The position numbers and the translations under genes are program-made. Shown here one piece after another: positions 6,940 to 13,994 of a DNA stretch of 14,280 nt (the stretch's first letter is position 1; every line of letters starts with the position of its first letter). Source of the stretch: JBIOJM01 sp044450785 (GTDB taxonomy: Bacteria > Planctomycetota > Planctomycetia > Isosphaerales > Isosphaeraceae). The stretch spans positions 1 to 14,280 of the forward strand of contig JBIOJM010000268.1 in NCBI GenBank assembly GCA_044450785.1, read 5' to 3'. Below the pieces are notes generated by a model. That model saw nothing but the letters and a program-made list of their open reading frames with translations, made no database searches and was not told where the DNA came from.

Positions 6940-7905
6940 ATGACTCTCTCCCCCGGTCTGGCAGAGCCCGTCGTCAACGTTCGCGAGGTCACGATCCGGT
7001 TCGGCAAGTTCACCGCGGTCAATGGAGTGAGCCTGGCTGTCGGGCACGGGCAGGTATTCGGCCTGCTCGGGCCGAATGGGTCCGGCAAGACGACGCTGAT
7101 TCGAGCTCTCTGCGGACTGATTCCGCTGGCGGCGGGATCGGCCCGAGTGCTCGGGCATGACGCGACTCGAGAGTCGGAGGCGGTCCGCTCGGTGATCGGG
7201 TACATGTCGCAGAGGTTTGCACTCTACGAGGACCTGACGGCCCAGGAGAACCTCGACTTCTACTCCGGGGTTTACGGCCTGTCCTCGGCCGGCGCGCGTG
7301 CCCGACAGGACGAGCTGGTGAATCGCGTGGGGCTGGCTCCGTACCTCGGGAGGCGTGGCGGTCAGCTCTCCGGCGGTTGGAAGCAGAGGCTCGCGCTGGC
7401 CTGCGCGCTGTTGCACCGGCCCCGGCTGGTCTTCCTCGATGAACCGACGGCCGGGATCGACCCGGTCGCCCGCCGGGACCTCTGGAACCTGTTGTTCCAG
7501 CTCGCGGCCGAGGATGTCACGCTGTTCGTCACGACCCACTACATGGACGAGGCCGAGCGGTGTGGGCGTGTCGGTTACCTGTATGAGGGCCGGCTGCTGG
7601 CGGTTGGGACACCCGCCGAGTTGACTCAGTGGCCCGGCGTAACCCCGCCCGGGACGCGGCGAATCGAGGTGGCCGCCGATGACCCAGCCGCCCTCCTGAT
7701 GCGAATCCATGCACGCCCGGGGGTGCTCCAAGCGACTGTCTCCAGCCGGTCAGTCCGCGCGTTGGTGGACGAATCCCTGACCGACGAGGCCTTGAGCGCC
7801 GCGCTGGAAGGCTCGCAGGTCCGGCCGGCGTCGCCGAGCCTGGAAGACGTCTTCGTCACCTTGGCCCGTGCCCAGGAGCCTGTACGACCCGGAGGCCCGC
7901 GGTGA
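6940..7905 (+). CDS. ABC transporter ATP-binding protein
   Basis: 321 residues with all ATPase motifs: Walker A GPNGSGKT (44-51), Q-loop Q91, signature LSGGW (143-147), Walker B LVFLDEP with D167 and E168, and the H-loop histidine H200 in TTHYMDEAE. This is the drug/polysaccharide-export (CcmA/YbhF-like) class of ABC-2 ATPases. It powers the permease encoded next, with which it overlaps by four bases (GTGA). Unlike E. coli YbhF, which has two ATPase domains, this protein has one, so a homodimer is expected. The C-terminal 90 residues are the usual accessory extension ending with SLEDVFVTL. GGAG about 12 bases before the ATG serves as ribosome binding site. The substrate is unknown; multidrug or lipid-like compounds are typical. 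Confidence 0.95.
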   Translation: MTLSPGLAEPVVNVREVTIRFGKFTAVNGVSLAVGHGQVFGLLGPNGSGKTTLIRALCGLIPLAAGSARVLGHDATRESEAVRSVIGYMSQRFALYEDLTAQENLDFYSGVYGLSSAGARARQDELVNRVGLAPYLGRRGGQLSGGWKQRLALACALLHRPRLVFLDEPTAGIDPVARRDLWNLLFQLAAEDVTLFVTTHYMDEAERCGRVGYLYEGRLLAVGTPAELTQWPGVTPPGTRRIEVAADDPAALLMRIHARPGVLQATVSSRSVRALVDESLTDEALSAALEGSQVRPASPSLEDVFVTLARAQEPVRPGGPR

Positions 7906-9020
7906 ACCCAGGACCCGGCGCGAAGCGGCTCGGCGCGGTGGCCCGTAAGGAGGTGCTGCACATCGTCCGCGACCCCACCACGCTCTTTTTCGCCGTGTTC
8001 CTCCCTGTACTGGAGCTGTTCTTGCTCGGCTACGCGATCGACACCAACGTGCGGCACGTCCGCACAGTCGTTTTCGACGAGGCGCGAACACAGGAGAGCC
8101 GCACGCTACTCCTGCGGTTCACCAACTCCGAGGACTTCCGGGTCGTCGCCGAGGTATTCACGGACCGGGAACTCGCCGGGGCGCTGGTAGCGGGCAAGGC
8201 GAGGGTGGGGATCAAAGTCCCGGAGTCGTACTCTCGGCGTTTACAGTCGGGCCAGACGGGGCAGGTGCTGGTCCTGGTCGACGGCTCGGAGTCGAGCGTG
8301 GCGGCCGAAGCAGTCAATGTCGGCAACGCGATCGCCCTCAGCGAGTCGCTCGACCGCATTCTCCAAGGCCGCCCGATGCCCGTCGAGGCCCGCGCGCGTG
8401 TCCTGTTCAACCCCGACACCCGCTCGGCCAACTTCTTCCTTCCGGGCCTCATGGTCGTCCTTTGCCAGATGATGGCCATCATGCTCTCGGCTAACGCGAT
8501 CGTTCGCGAAAAGGAGCGCGGCACTCTCGAACAGCTCTTCATGACTCCCGTTCGGCCGGCGGAACTGGTTCTCGGCAAGATGCTGCCCTACGTCGGGCTC
8601 GTCTTTGCCGAGTTCTGCGGGATCGGCATGCTCATGGCCGCGGCGTTCCATGTGCCGGTCCACGGCAGCTTCCCGACGCTGCTGGTGATCTCCCTGCCGT
8701 TCTTGCTGACGATGATCGGCTTGGGCCTGGCGATCTCGACCCGCGCGCAAACGCGTGACGCCTCGATGCAGATGTCGATCGCGACGGTCCTCCCCTCGAT
8801 CTTCCTCTCCGGCTACATCTTCCCGCTCGACTCGATGCCCTGGGTCTTCTGGTGCATCTCCCAGTTGGTACCGACGACCTGGATGATCGATGCCGCCCGC
8901 GGTGTGATCCTCCGCGGCGCCGGCTGGGCCCAACTCTGGCCAAACGCCCTCGTGCTCTCGGTCATGGCCCTGACGTCGCTCGCGGCGGGCGCGGCGCTAT
9001 TCAAGAAGAGGGTGCAGTGA
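7902..9020 (+). CDS. ABC-2 type permease (YbhR/YbhS-like)
   Basis: 372 residues, GTG start overlapping the ATPase stop. The layout is that of ABC-2 permeases: a cytoplasmic N-terminal helix with ARKEVLHIVRDP, TM1 (about 28-46), a large extracytoplasmic domain (about 47-175), then five further membrane segments from about 180 to 368. The cytoplasmic coupling region between TM2 and TM3 carries IVREKERGTLEQLFMTPV, the conserved ERGT.E.L.. motif of this family. Only one permease gene is present where E. coli has the YbhS/YbhR pair, so the exporter probably uses a permease homodimer with two copies of the ATPase and the HlyD-type adaptor. The next gene is convergent, 37 bases away. Confidence 0.94.
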   Translation: MNPGPGAKRLGAVARKEVLHIVRDPTTLFFAVFLPVLELFLLGYAIDTNVRHVRTVVFDEARTQESRTLLLRFTNSEDFRVVAEVFTDRELAGALVAGKARVGIKVPESYSRRLQSGQTGQVLVLVDGSESSVAAEAVNVGNAIALSESLDRILQGRPMPVEARARVLFNPDTRSANFFLPGLMVVLCQMMAIMLSANAIVREKERGTLEQLFMTPVRPAELVLGKMLPYVGLVFAEFCGIGMLMAAAFHVPVHGSFPTLLVISLPFLLTMIGLGLAISTRAQTRDASMQMSIATVLPSIFLSGYIFPLDSMPWVFWCISQLVPTTWMIDAARGVILRGAGWAQLWPNALVLSVMALTSLAAGAALFKKRVQ

Positions 9021-9057
9021 CACCCAGTCGTTTGGCCTGCTCTGCGAACAACGCCTG

Positions 9058-9621
9058 TCAAAGATGGCCGTGGCGCCCCACGGGTGCAACGGTGCTCGCC
9101 TGCGGCCCTTTGTCCCCCAGCTCTTCGACGAAGCGTACCTCCGTCCCCACTTCCAGGTCCTTGAAGTCCGCGTCCAGGACGCTGTTCCGGTGGAAGTAGA
9201 TCTCCCGACCGTCCGGCGTCTCCAGGAAGCCGTAGCCGCCCTCCGGGAAGACTCTGACGACGCGGGCGTGGGGCATGGAATTGTGGGCCTTGACCTCGCC
9301 GTGCTGGTGGCCGGCGTGGTCTTCCAACTGTCGCCGCACTTCGTCGAAGGCCTCGCGGATCATGTTGTCCGAGTCGGCATACTCATCGTGCTGGCTCTGA
9401 TCGCGCTTCACGACCAGCTCGCCCCTCGGCACCTTCAGGTCGATCCGGATCTGAAAGAGGTTGCCGTCCTTGTGATGCAAGTGCGGGCGGTCCACAACCA
9501 CCCGGCAGCTCATGATCCCGTCGTGGTAGTGATCGAGCCATTCCGCGTTGGCGCGGATGGCCGACTCGATGTCGGCGTTGTGGGGCATGTTGTGGAATGC
9601 GATCTGCAGGGGAAGTCTCAT
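9058..9621 (-). CDS. HPF/RaiA-like ribosome-associated protein fused to a cold-shock domain
   Basis: 187 residues. The N-terminal part (about 1-105) has the beta-alpha-beta-beta-beta-alpha pattern of HPF/RaiA hibernation factors: MRLPLQIAFHNMPH, IESAIRANAEWLDHY, CRVVVDRPH, FQIRIDLKVPRGELVV and the helix DNMIREAFDEVRRQLED. Residues about 120-185 are a cold-shock OB-fold with RNP1-like GYGFLE and RNP2-like IYFHR. Such proteins are expected to bind the 30S subunit near the decoding centre, with the cold-shock domain adding RNA binding. GGGAG lies nine bases before the ATG. It is the last gene of a four-gene stress-type operon, 40 bases after the DUF2934 gene. The domain calls are firm; the role in dormancy is inferred from the family. 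Confidence 0.92.
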   Translation of the reverse strand: MRLPLQIAFHNMPHNADIESAIRANAEWLDHYHDGIMSCRVVVDRPHLHHKDGNLFQIRIDLKVPRGELVVKRDQSQHDEYADSDNMIREAFDEVRRQLEDHAGHQHGEVKAHNSMPHARVVRVFPEGGYGFLETPDGREIYFHRNSVLDADFKDLEVGTEVRFVEELGDKGPQASTVAPVGRHGHL

Positions 9622-9661
9622 GGCAATCGGCTCCCGTTCGAAAGACGATCCGTCTCCCGGA

Positions 9662-9946
9662 TTACCGGACCTCTGCTCGGAGTAGGCGCTCGGCTTCGAA
9701 CCAATTCAGCCAGTCGGTCCCCGCGGGCTTCCCCTGGGCCTCCCAGAGCTGATAGGCTCGTACCGCGATCTGCTCGTGCCGCGGAGTTGCACCCCCCGCG
9801 GAGGTCGAATGGGGCTTGGTGGCCTCGGGCCCGGCAACCGCTCGCTGCGACGAACCGCTCGCAGGACGAACGGATGACAGTTCAGGCTTCTGGCCCGCGG
9901 GCGATTTCGACTCCTGTCGCGCCTTGGATTGCGTGGGCTTGCTCAT
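9662..9946 (-). CDS. DUF2934-domain protein
   Basis: 94 residues. The first 55 are a low-complexity, Ser/Lys/Pro/Gln-rich and probably disordered tail. The C-terminal part, IAVRAYQLWEAQGKP followed by DWLNWFEAERLL, is the short helical DUF2934 motif (about 60-92). The domain's function is unknown; in many genomes it sits beside stress and hibernation genes, as here. The ATG at 9944-9946 has AGGAG six bases upstream. A longer frame to 10006 exists but lacks a ribosome binding site. Confidence 0.85.
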   Translation of the reverse strand: MSKPTQSKARQESKSPAGQKPELSSVRPASGSSQRAVAGPEATKPHSTSAGGATPRHEQIAVRAYQLWEAQGKPAGTDWLNWFEAERLLRAEVR

Positions 9947-10036
9947 GACGATCTCCTGGTGAAAAACTCTCGTTGACTTCTCGGGCGGAAAGATGGCCCG
10001 CTGCAAGAGGGCCGAGGGAACAGGATACCAGATTTT

Positions 10037-10495
10037 TCAATTCGGTTTTGCCTCTTCGGCGATCGTCCGCAAGAAATCGTGCCGCGCAACCATCCCGACC
10101 GGCACTCCATCTCGTACGACCGGGATGTGGTCGATGTCGTAGCGAAGCATCAATCTCGCCATCTCCTCCAGGGGTGTCTCCTCTGTGCCGGTGATGACTT
10201 CCGTGACCATGATCTGCTCGACGATCGTGCCCCGTGTTTCTTGGCGCATTCGCTTGAGTGCCTCTGGGGGCATCGATCGGCTGAACATCTGCAAGAGGGC
10301 CTCCATCGAGAAGGGGGCTCCATGCTGGTCGCCGCCGAAGTCCGTCTGGGTGACGATGCCGCTCAACTTGCCCTGCGGGTCGACCACGAGGACACAACCG
10401 ACCCGGTGATCGACCATGGTCTTCGCAACCTCGGCCACGCTGCTCTCCCGGCGGACCGTGACGACCGGGCAGGTCATGAGTTCTCGGGCCCTCAT
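10037..10495 (-). CDS. Two-CBS-domain protein (second of the pair)
   Basis: 152 residues made of two CBS motifs. The first, MTCPVVTVRRESSVAEVAKTM..., continues to CVLVVDPQGKLSGIVTQTDF (about 7-58). The second starts IMVTEVITGTEETPLEEMARLML and ends HIPVVRDGVPVGMVARHDFLR (about 92-145). Between them is an unusually long linker of about 35 residues with a Met-rich helix (FSMEALLQMFSRSMPPEALKRM). CBS pairs bind adenosine nucleotides and sense energy state. With no attached catalytic domain the protein presumably regulates others. ATG 10495 is chosen over GTG 10507 because AGGA lies six bases upstream. It sits 50 bases after the other CBS gene and about 90 before the DUF2934 gene, probably in one transcript. 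Confidence 0.9.
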   Translation of the reverse strand: MRARELMTCPVVTVRRESSVAEVAKTMVDHRVGCVLVVDPQGKLSGIVTQTDFGGDQHGAPFSMEALLQMFSRSMPPEALKRMRQETRGTIVEQIMVTEVITGTEETPLEEMARLMLRYDIDHIPVVRDGVPVGMVARHDFLRTIAEEAKPN

Positions 10496-10545
10496 CGGTA
10501 TCCTCACTTTTCATACACCGCGGGACACTTCGAGATTTCCTTCGA

Positions 10546-11007
10546 TCAGAAGGCGAGACGAGCGTGAGGCCGGGTGGTCTCGGTGAAGCAGCGCATCTCA
10601 TTCTCAACGAGGGCCCCGACCTGCGTGAATTCCCCGGCCAAGAGGCTGAGGATGTCGTCAAGGCTGACCAGGCCGACGAGGACCCCATCTCTGCCGATCA
10701 CGGGGAGCCGGCGGAAAGAGCCTGACCGCATGAGCGAGAGGGCCTCCTCGATTCCTGCTGCCTCTGAGATCATCGTGGGATTCTCTGTCATCACTTCGCC
10801 CACCGGGGTTTGGCGGGGATCCCTGCCGTTCGCCACGACACGGAGGACCAGATCACGGTCCGTGAGAATTCCGACGGGCCGATCGGCCAGGTCGAGGATC
10901 ACCAGAGCGCCCACTCGCCGCTCGCTCATCCGCCTGGCCGCGACCTGAGCGGTCTCGTCGGCGTCGGCCAGGTCCACATAGCGTGTACAGATGCGTCCGA
11001 CAGACAT
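10546..11007 (-). CDS. Two-CBS-domain protein (first gene of the stress-type operon)
   Basis: 153 residues with two CBS motifs. CBS1 runs ICTRYVDLADADETAQVAARRM to GILTDRDLVLRVV (about 5-58). CBS2 runs VMTENPTMISEAAGIEEALSLM to VLVGLVSLDDILSLL (about 70-128). A short acidic tail with a single cysteine follows. It is likely a nucleotide-sensing regulator with no enzymatic domain. The ATG at 11005-11007 has a perfect AAAGGAG (11014-11020) six bases upstream. The message starts from a strong promoter about 120 bases away and must pass an intrinsic terminator before reaching this gene, so expression is probably controlled by read-through. Confidence 0.92.
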   Translation of the reverse strand: MSVGRICTRYVDLADADETAQVAARRMSERRVGALVILDLADRPVGILTDRDLVLRVVANGRDPRQTPVGEVMTENPTMISEAAGIEEALSLMRSGSFRRLPVIGRDGVLVGLVSLDDILSLLAGEFTQVGALVENEMRCFTETTRPHARLAF

Positions 11008-11039
11008 GGATGGCTCCTTTCTGACGGGTCGCACAGCTC

Positions 11040-11080
11040 AAAAAAAAACCCCGCCTGTGCGTTGGTACGCACCGGGGGGC
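11040..11080 (-). terminator. Intrinsic terminator in the leader of the CBS operon
   Basis: On the minus strand a GC-rich hairpin (11080 down to 11049) is followed by nine T (11048 to 11040). The stem is GTGCG/CGCAC with the loop TACCAA, extended outward by C-rich/G-rich pairing (CCCCG with CGGGG across a small AGG bulge). It ends about 32 bases before the CBS start codon, downstream of the promoter, so it acts on the leader and not at the end of a gene. Confidence 0.8.
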
Positions 11081-11127
11081 CAGCTTAGCCGAGTCACGGT
11101 CACCCATCGCGAGCGACCGGACCATTG
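11040..11127 (-). ncRNA. Candidate attenuator leader or small RNA
   Basis: The promoter at 11134-11162 and the terminator at 11040-11080 bracket a transcript of about 88 nt with no credible open reading frame. Possible structure: a CGGTC/GACCG stem near the 5' end (11115-11119 with 11097-11101). Bases just past the T-tract (11036 to 11027, CTGTGCGACC) could pair with the terminator's 3' arm (GCACAG, 11055-11060) and with the 5' leader (GGTCGC, 11113-11118), giving alternative folds. I recognise no known riboswitch class. The promoter-terminator arrangement is seen directly; the switching role is inferred. Confidence 0.5.
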
Positions 11128-11133
11128 AAACCT

Positions 11134-11162
11134 AGTATAACTCTTTGAACAGAGTCTGGCAA
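11134..11162 (-). promoter_or_regulatory. Sigma70-like promoter for the CBS operon
   Basis: Minus strand: -35 TTGCCA (11162-11157, five of six consensus bases), a 17-base spacer, and -10 TATACT (11139-11134, five of six). Transcription should start near 11127. An imperfect palindrome, ACTCTTTGAACAGAGT (11140-11155), fills the spacer and is a possible operator. The divergent PLP-enzyme gene starts at 11197, so a regulator bound here could affect both. Confidence 0.7.
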
Positions 11163-11196
11163 CCCCCACAAGAACGGGAAAGGTCCGTAGCGTCCC

Positions 11197-12462
11197 ATGC
11201 TCGACCGGCTCGCCGCATCCCTGGAGGGGGACCCTCTGGTCCACTACTTCGAGGCGGCCATCCAACACGACCCCGACCTGCTGATGAAAGACATGACCCT
11301 GGAAGAGGTCGGTCCGGACCGGAAAGTCAGGTTGAACGGACGGTGGGTGGTCAACTTCGGCTCCGACAGCTTTCTCGGCTTGGACCAAGACCCGCGAGTC
11401 AAGGACGCGGTCCGCCGGGGACTGGACCGATGGGGCACTCACAACGGATCGTCGCGCGCGTTCGCCAGTGTGGCCTCGGCCGTCGAGGCTGAGCGAAGGC
11501 TGGCAACGTGGCTCAACTCGGAGAGCACGTTGATCTACCCGTCGGTCACTCTGGCCAACCACGGCGTTTTGCCCGCCTTGGTATCCCGTCACGACGCGCT
11601 GGTCGTAGACAAAGACGCCCATCACTCCGTCCATGAGGGAATGAAGCTGGTCCGGGCCGGCGGGGGGAAGACGGCCACGTTCGCCCATAACGACCCGGCT
11701 GATTTGACCCTGGTTCTGAGCGGCCTCGGCCCCTATCGCCACGCGGTCGTGGCGGTGGATGGGATCTACAGCATGACCGGCACACTTCCGCCGCTGTCGG
11801 AACTTCGGGCGACCGCGGAGGCCAACGATGCCATCCTGTACGTGGACAATGCCCACGGAACGGGGATTCTCGGAACACAGGGACGGGGAACCGTCCTCGA
11901 TGCGCTCGGTGATTACCGCAACACCCTGACAGTCGGATCACTGTCAAAGGCGTTCTCATGCTTCGGAGCGTTCGTCGCCTGCCCCGAACGGGTCAAGATG
12001 CTGCTCAAGATCCGGTCCGGACCGATCATCTTCGGCGGGCTCGTCCCTCCCCCGTACCTGGACGCGGTCTGTGCGGTCGTCGACATCCTCGACTCACCCG
12101 AGTATCTCACCCTCCGGACCAGCCTGGCCGAGAACATGGAGCAGTTCCTGGCCGGTGTGCGTCGACTCGGGCTGGGTGTACTCGGAGGCGTCGGGGCGAT
12201 CGCGTCGATTGTGATCGGGGACGAACTGGCGACCTTGAAGGCCGGCCGGGCATTGTTCGATCTGGGGTATTACGTCCAGTCCGTCGTTTTTCCGGCCGTG
12301 CCGCGCCACCGCGGCATCCTTCGCGTGCAGATCAACGCCAATCATCGACCGGAATCCATCAAAGGGCTGGTGGAGGCGATCGCCAATCTGTCCGTGGCGC
12401 GCCCGTCCTCCGACAGCGAGGCTGCCCCGTCAGGCGGTGATCACGCCACGGGGACGGGATGA
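11197..12462 (+). CDS. PLP-dependent alpha-oxoamine-synthase-like enzyme
   Basis: 421 residues, fold-type I. The family (8-amino-7-oxononanoate synthase, 2-amino-3-ketobutyrate CoA ligase, serine palmitoyltransferase, aminolevulinate synthase) condenses an amino acid with an acyl-CoA and releases CO2. Visible features are the stacking histidine in DKDAHHSV (139-145), VDGIYSMTGTLPPL (187-200), the cofactor-binding D217 and H220 in VDNAHGTGILG, and the PLP lysine K251 in VGSLSKAF. The usual DEAHG or DDAHG is DNAHG here. The last 20 residues are a Ser/Gly-rich tail. No acyl carrier protein or biotin, heme or sphingolipid gene lies nearby, so the product cannot be named; a lipid or keto-amino compound is possible. 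The ribosome binding site is weak (AAAGG, 13 bases upstream). The gene is divergent from the CBS operon. Confidence 0.88.
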   Translation: MLDRLAASLEGDPLVHYFEAAIQHDPDLLMKDMTLEEVGPDRKVRLNGRWVVNFGSDSFLGLDQDPRVKDAVRRGLDRWGTHNGSSRAFASVASAVEAERRLATWLNSESTLIYPSVTLANHGVLPALVSRHDALVVDKDAHHSVHEGMKLVRAGGGKTATFAHNDPADLTLVLSGLGPYRHAVVAVDGIYSMTGTLPPLSELRATAEANDAILYVDNAHGTGILGTQGRGTVLDALGDYRNTLTVGSLSKAFSCFGAFVACPERVKMLLKIRSGPIIFGGLVPPPYLDAVCAVVDILDSPEYLTLRTSLAENMEQFLAGVRRLGLGVLGGVGAIASIVIGDELATLKAGRALFDLGYYVQSVVFPAVPRHRGILRVQINANHRPESIKGLVEAIANLSVARPSSDSEAAPSGGDHATGTG

Positions 12463-12630
12463 ATCCCGCGGCGCAACACATCCCGGGTTTTCGTTATCCA
12501 CCACCGTCCAGCGGCTGTCGTGACTCGTCCCCGGTTTGTCCCCAGGGTGGCTCTGGCGTGATGAAAAGTCGCGGTCGACCACGCTCAGTTTTCCTCCGGA
12601 TTCGTTGCGCTCTGATTCCCCCCTGAAGGT

Positions 12631-13860
12631 CTACGGCTTTGCAGCCGCCCATTTCTCGTTCATGAGCGTGTCTACCGCCTCCTCCAGCGCTTTACCGTCC
12701 ACCCCCTTGAATCGGATCACCCCACGAGAATCCAGGACATAGACCGTCGGGAAACTGTAGACGCTCCAACTCGAGCAGATCGGGCCATCTGCCCGCCCAT
12801 CCCGCCAGCACCTCCACGTGACTTCACCCGCCTCGATCGACTTCTGCAGGGTCTTCTTGTCCTCGTCGGTATTCACGCTAAGCAACGCGAACGATTTGGC
12901 CTTCATCCGCTCGACGAGTCCGCGTTCCTGCGGGTACATCGCGCGGCACGGGCCACACCAGCTACCGGAGAAGGTCAGTACCACGACCTTGCCGCGATAA
13001 TCGGTGAGCCTGAAGACCACCCCATCCGCGTCTTCCCCGACGATCTCCGGAGCAATATTCCCCACCGATAAGTGGCGAATCTCGTTCAGCGACCGCTCAG
13101 CGAAATCCGCGAGGGTCTTCTTTGTCGCCGGGCCAGCCGTACCACGGACATATGCCAGGCCGCCGTAGTCCTGGATCGTCCGCTCACAAAGCTTTTCTGA
13201 CTCCGCGAGCATCGCATCGGGGTCACAAGACCGGAGGTGCTTGACGTAATCCCCATACCTCCACTCCAGGAACCGTACGTCGTCCTCGGATACCGGGGTC
13301 CTGAGGTCCCGCGCCAACCCGGCCTTGATCCGCAGGTATTCAGCCAAGCTCCAGCAGGTCCGGCCTTTGACCTCGCGGTCCGACGTCGTTTCGAAGACCG
13401 CCCGCAGGAACTTGTCGCGGTTGGCGGAAGGGAAGTTGACCAGTGTCAGGCAGGCCAGCCCGAGTTTCTTGTCGTTCCGATGATGTTCGAGCAGGAGGTC
13501 CATCGCCCGGCCGATCCGGCGAGTTCTTCCTTTCGGGGCCTGAGCGTTGTCGTCGGCCCACAGTCCGGTCTCGACGATCCAGAGGAGCGAGTCGCGTGCT
13601 CCCGCATCCTTGGGCTCCGCTTCGGCTACCTGGAGAAAGCGGTCGATGTAGGCATCGACATCGCGCCGGGGATTCTTTTGAACTGCCTCCGCTCGCTCCT
13701 CGTCAGTCTTGGCCTTCTTATAGGAATCTTGGCAGTCCTTTCCACGCGACTCCCACTCGGTCAGCAACGCGGTGTACCGCTCGGCGGGCGTCTGTTGATT
13801 CGGCCCTTGGGCCGACAGCGATGGCGCCCAAAGAAGCAGGCCCAACACCATGAGTCCCAT
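12631..13860 (-). CDS. TlpA-like thioredoxin-fold protein, secreted
   Basis: 409 residues. A signal peptide (GLMVLGLLLWAPSLSA|Q) is followed by a charged, mostly helical region of about 240 residues with no catalytic motif. The C-terminal TlpA/AhpC-like thioredoxin domain (about 270-409) has GNIAPEIVGEDADG, the active site WCGPC (C302, C305) and the cis-proline P371 in SFPTVYV. Such proteins reduce or exchange disulfides in the periplasm; the N-terminal region probably binds a partner. Extra cysteines occur at EVTWRCW and PICSSW. I take the ATG at 13858-13860 because AGGGGG lies seven bases upstream and a promoter (13913-13941) overlaps the longer TTG-started frame at 13941. No neighbouring gene forms an operon with it. 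Confidence 0.88.
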   Translation of the reverse strand: MGLMVLGLLLWAPSLSAQGPNQQTPAERYTALLTEWESRGKDCQDSYKKAKTDEERAEAVQKNPRRDVDAYIDRFLQVAEAEPKDAGARDSLLWIVETGLWADDNAQAPKGRTRRIGRAMDLLLEHHRNDKKLGLACLTLVNFPSANRDKFLRAVFETTSDREVKGRTCWSLAEYLRIKAGLARDLRTPVSEDDVRFLEWRYGDYVKHLRSCDPDAMLAESEKLCERTIQDYGGLAYVRGTAGPATKKTLADFAERSLNEIRHLSVGNIAPEIVGEDADGVVFRLTDYRGKVVVLTFSGSWCGPCRAMYPQERGLVERMKAKSFALLSVNTDEDKKTLQKSIEAGEVTWRCWRDGRADGPICSSWSVYSFPTVYVLDSRGVIRFKGVDGKALEEAVDTLMNEKWAAAKP

Positions 13861-13899
13861 CGTGCACCCCCTGAGGAAGCAAGTTTTTCGTGATCCTAC

Positions 13900-13909
13900 G
13901 ACAATTGTC
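13900..13909. promoter_or_regulatory. Perfect palindrome at the TlpA-like gene's start site
   Basis: GACAATTGTC is a ten-base perfect palindrome directly downstream of the predicted -10 box and over the expected transcription start. It is a candidate operator, but a palindrome this short can also occur by chance. Confidence 0.3.
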
Positions 13910-13912
13910 ACT

Positions 13913-13941
13913 ATTTTGATTTCTGGTTGAGAGTCAGTCAA
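13913..13941 (-). promoter_or_regulatory. Sigma70-like promoter of the TlpA-like gene
   Basis: Minus strand: -35 TTGACT (13941-13936, five of six), a 17-base spacer, -10 CAAAAT (13918-13913, four of six). The start would be near 13906, leaving a leader of about 46 bases that includes the ribosome binding site before ATG 13860. Confidence 0.5.
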
Positions 13942-13994
13942 TGGTGTGAAGGATTGAGTGGAACGGGAACGCAGTTTAGTGTGCGCCGGGAAAC

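Noticed and set aside
6270..7731. Long minus-strand frames opposite the HlyD and ABC ATPase genes
   Set aside because: Antisense shadows of well-supported genes, with no ribosome binding sites or motifs.
8241..8933. A 230-codon minus-strand frame opposite the ABC permease
   Set aside because: His/Arg/Asp-rich composition typical of antisense translation of GC-rich membrane-protein genes.
9064..9948. A 294-codon plus-strand frame over the HPF/CSD and DUF2934 genes
   Set aside because: The minus-strand genes here have clear domains and ribosome binding sites; this frame has neither.
11053..11127. Known riboswitch in the CBS leader (fluoride type considered because of GCGATGGG)
   Set aside because: The second conserved block of the fluoride motif (CTGATG..CTCCTAC) is absent, so no known class is claimed.
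12463..12510. Terminator after the PLP enzyme (CCCG...CGGG followed by TTTTC)
   Set aside because: Only four pairs with a long loop and a short, interrupted T-tract; too weak to call.
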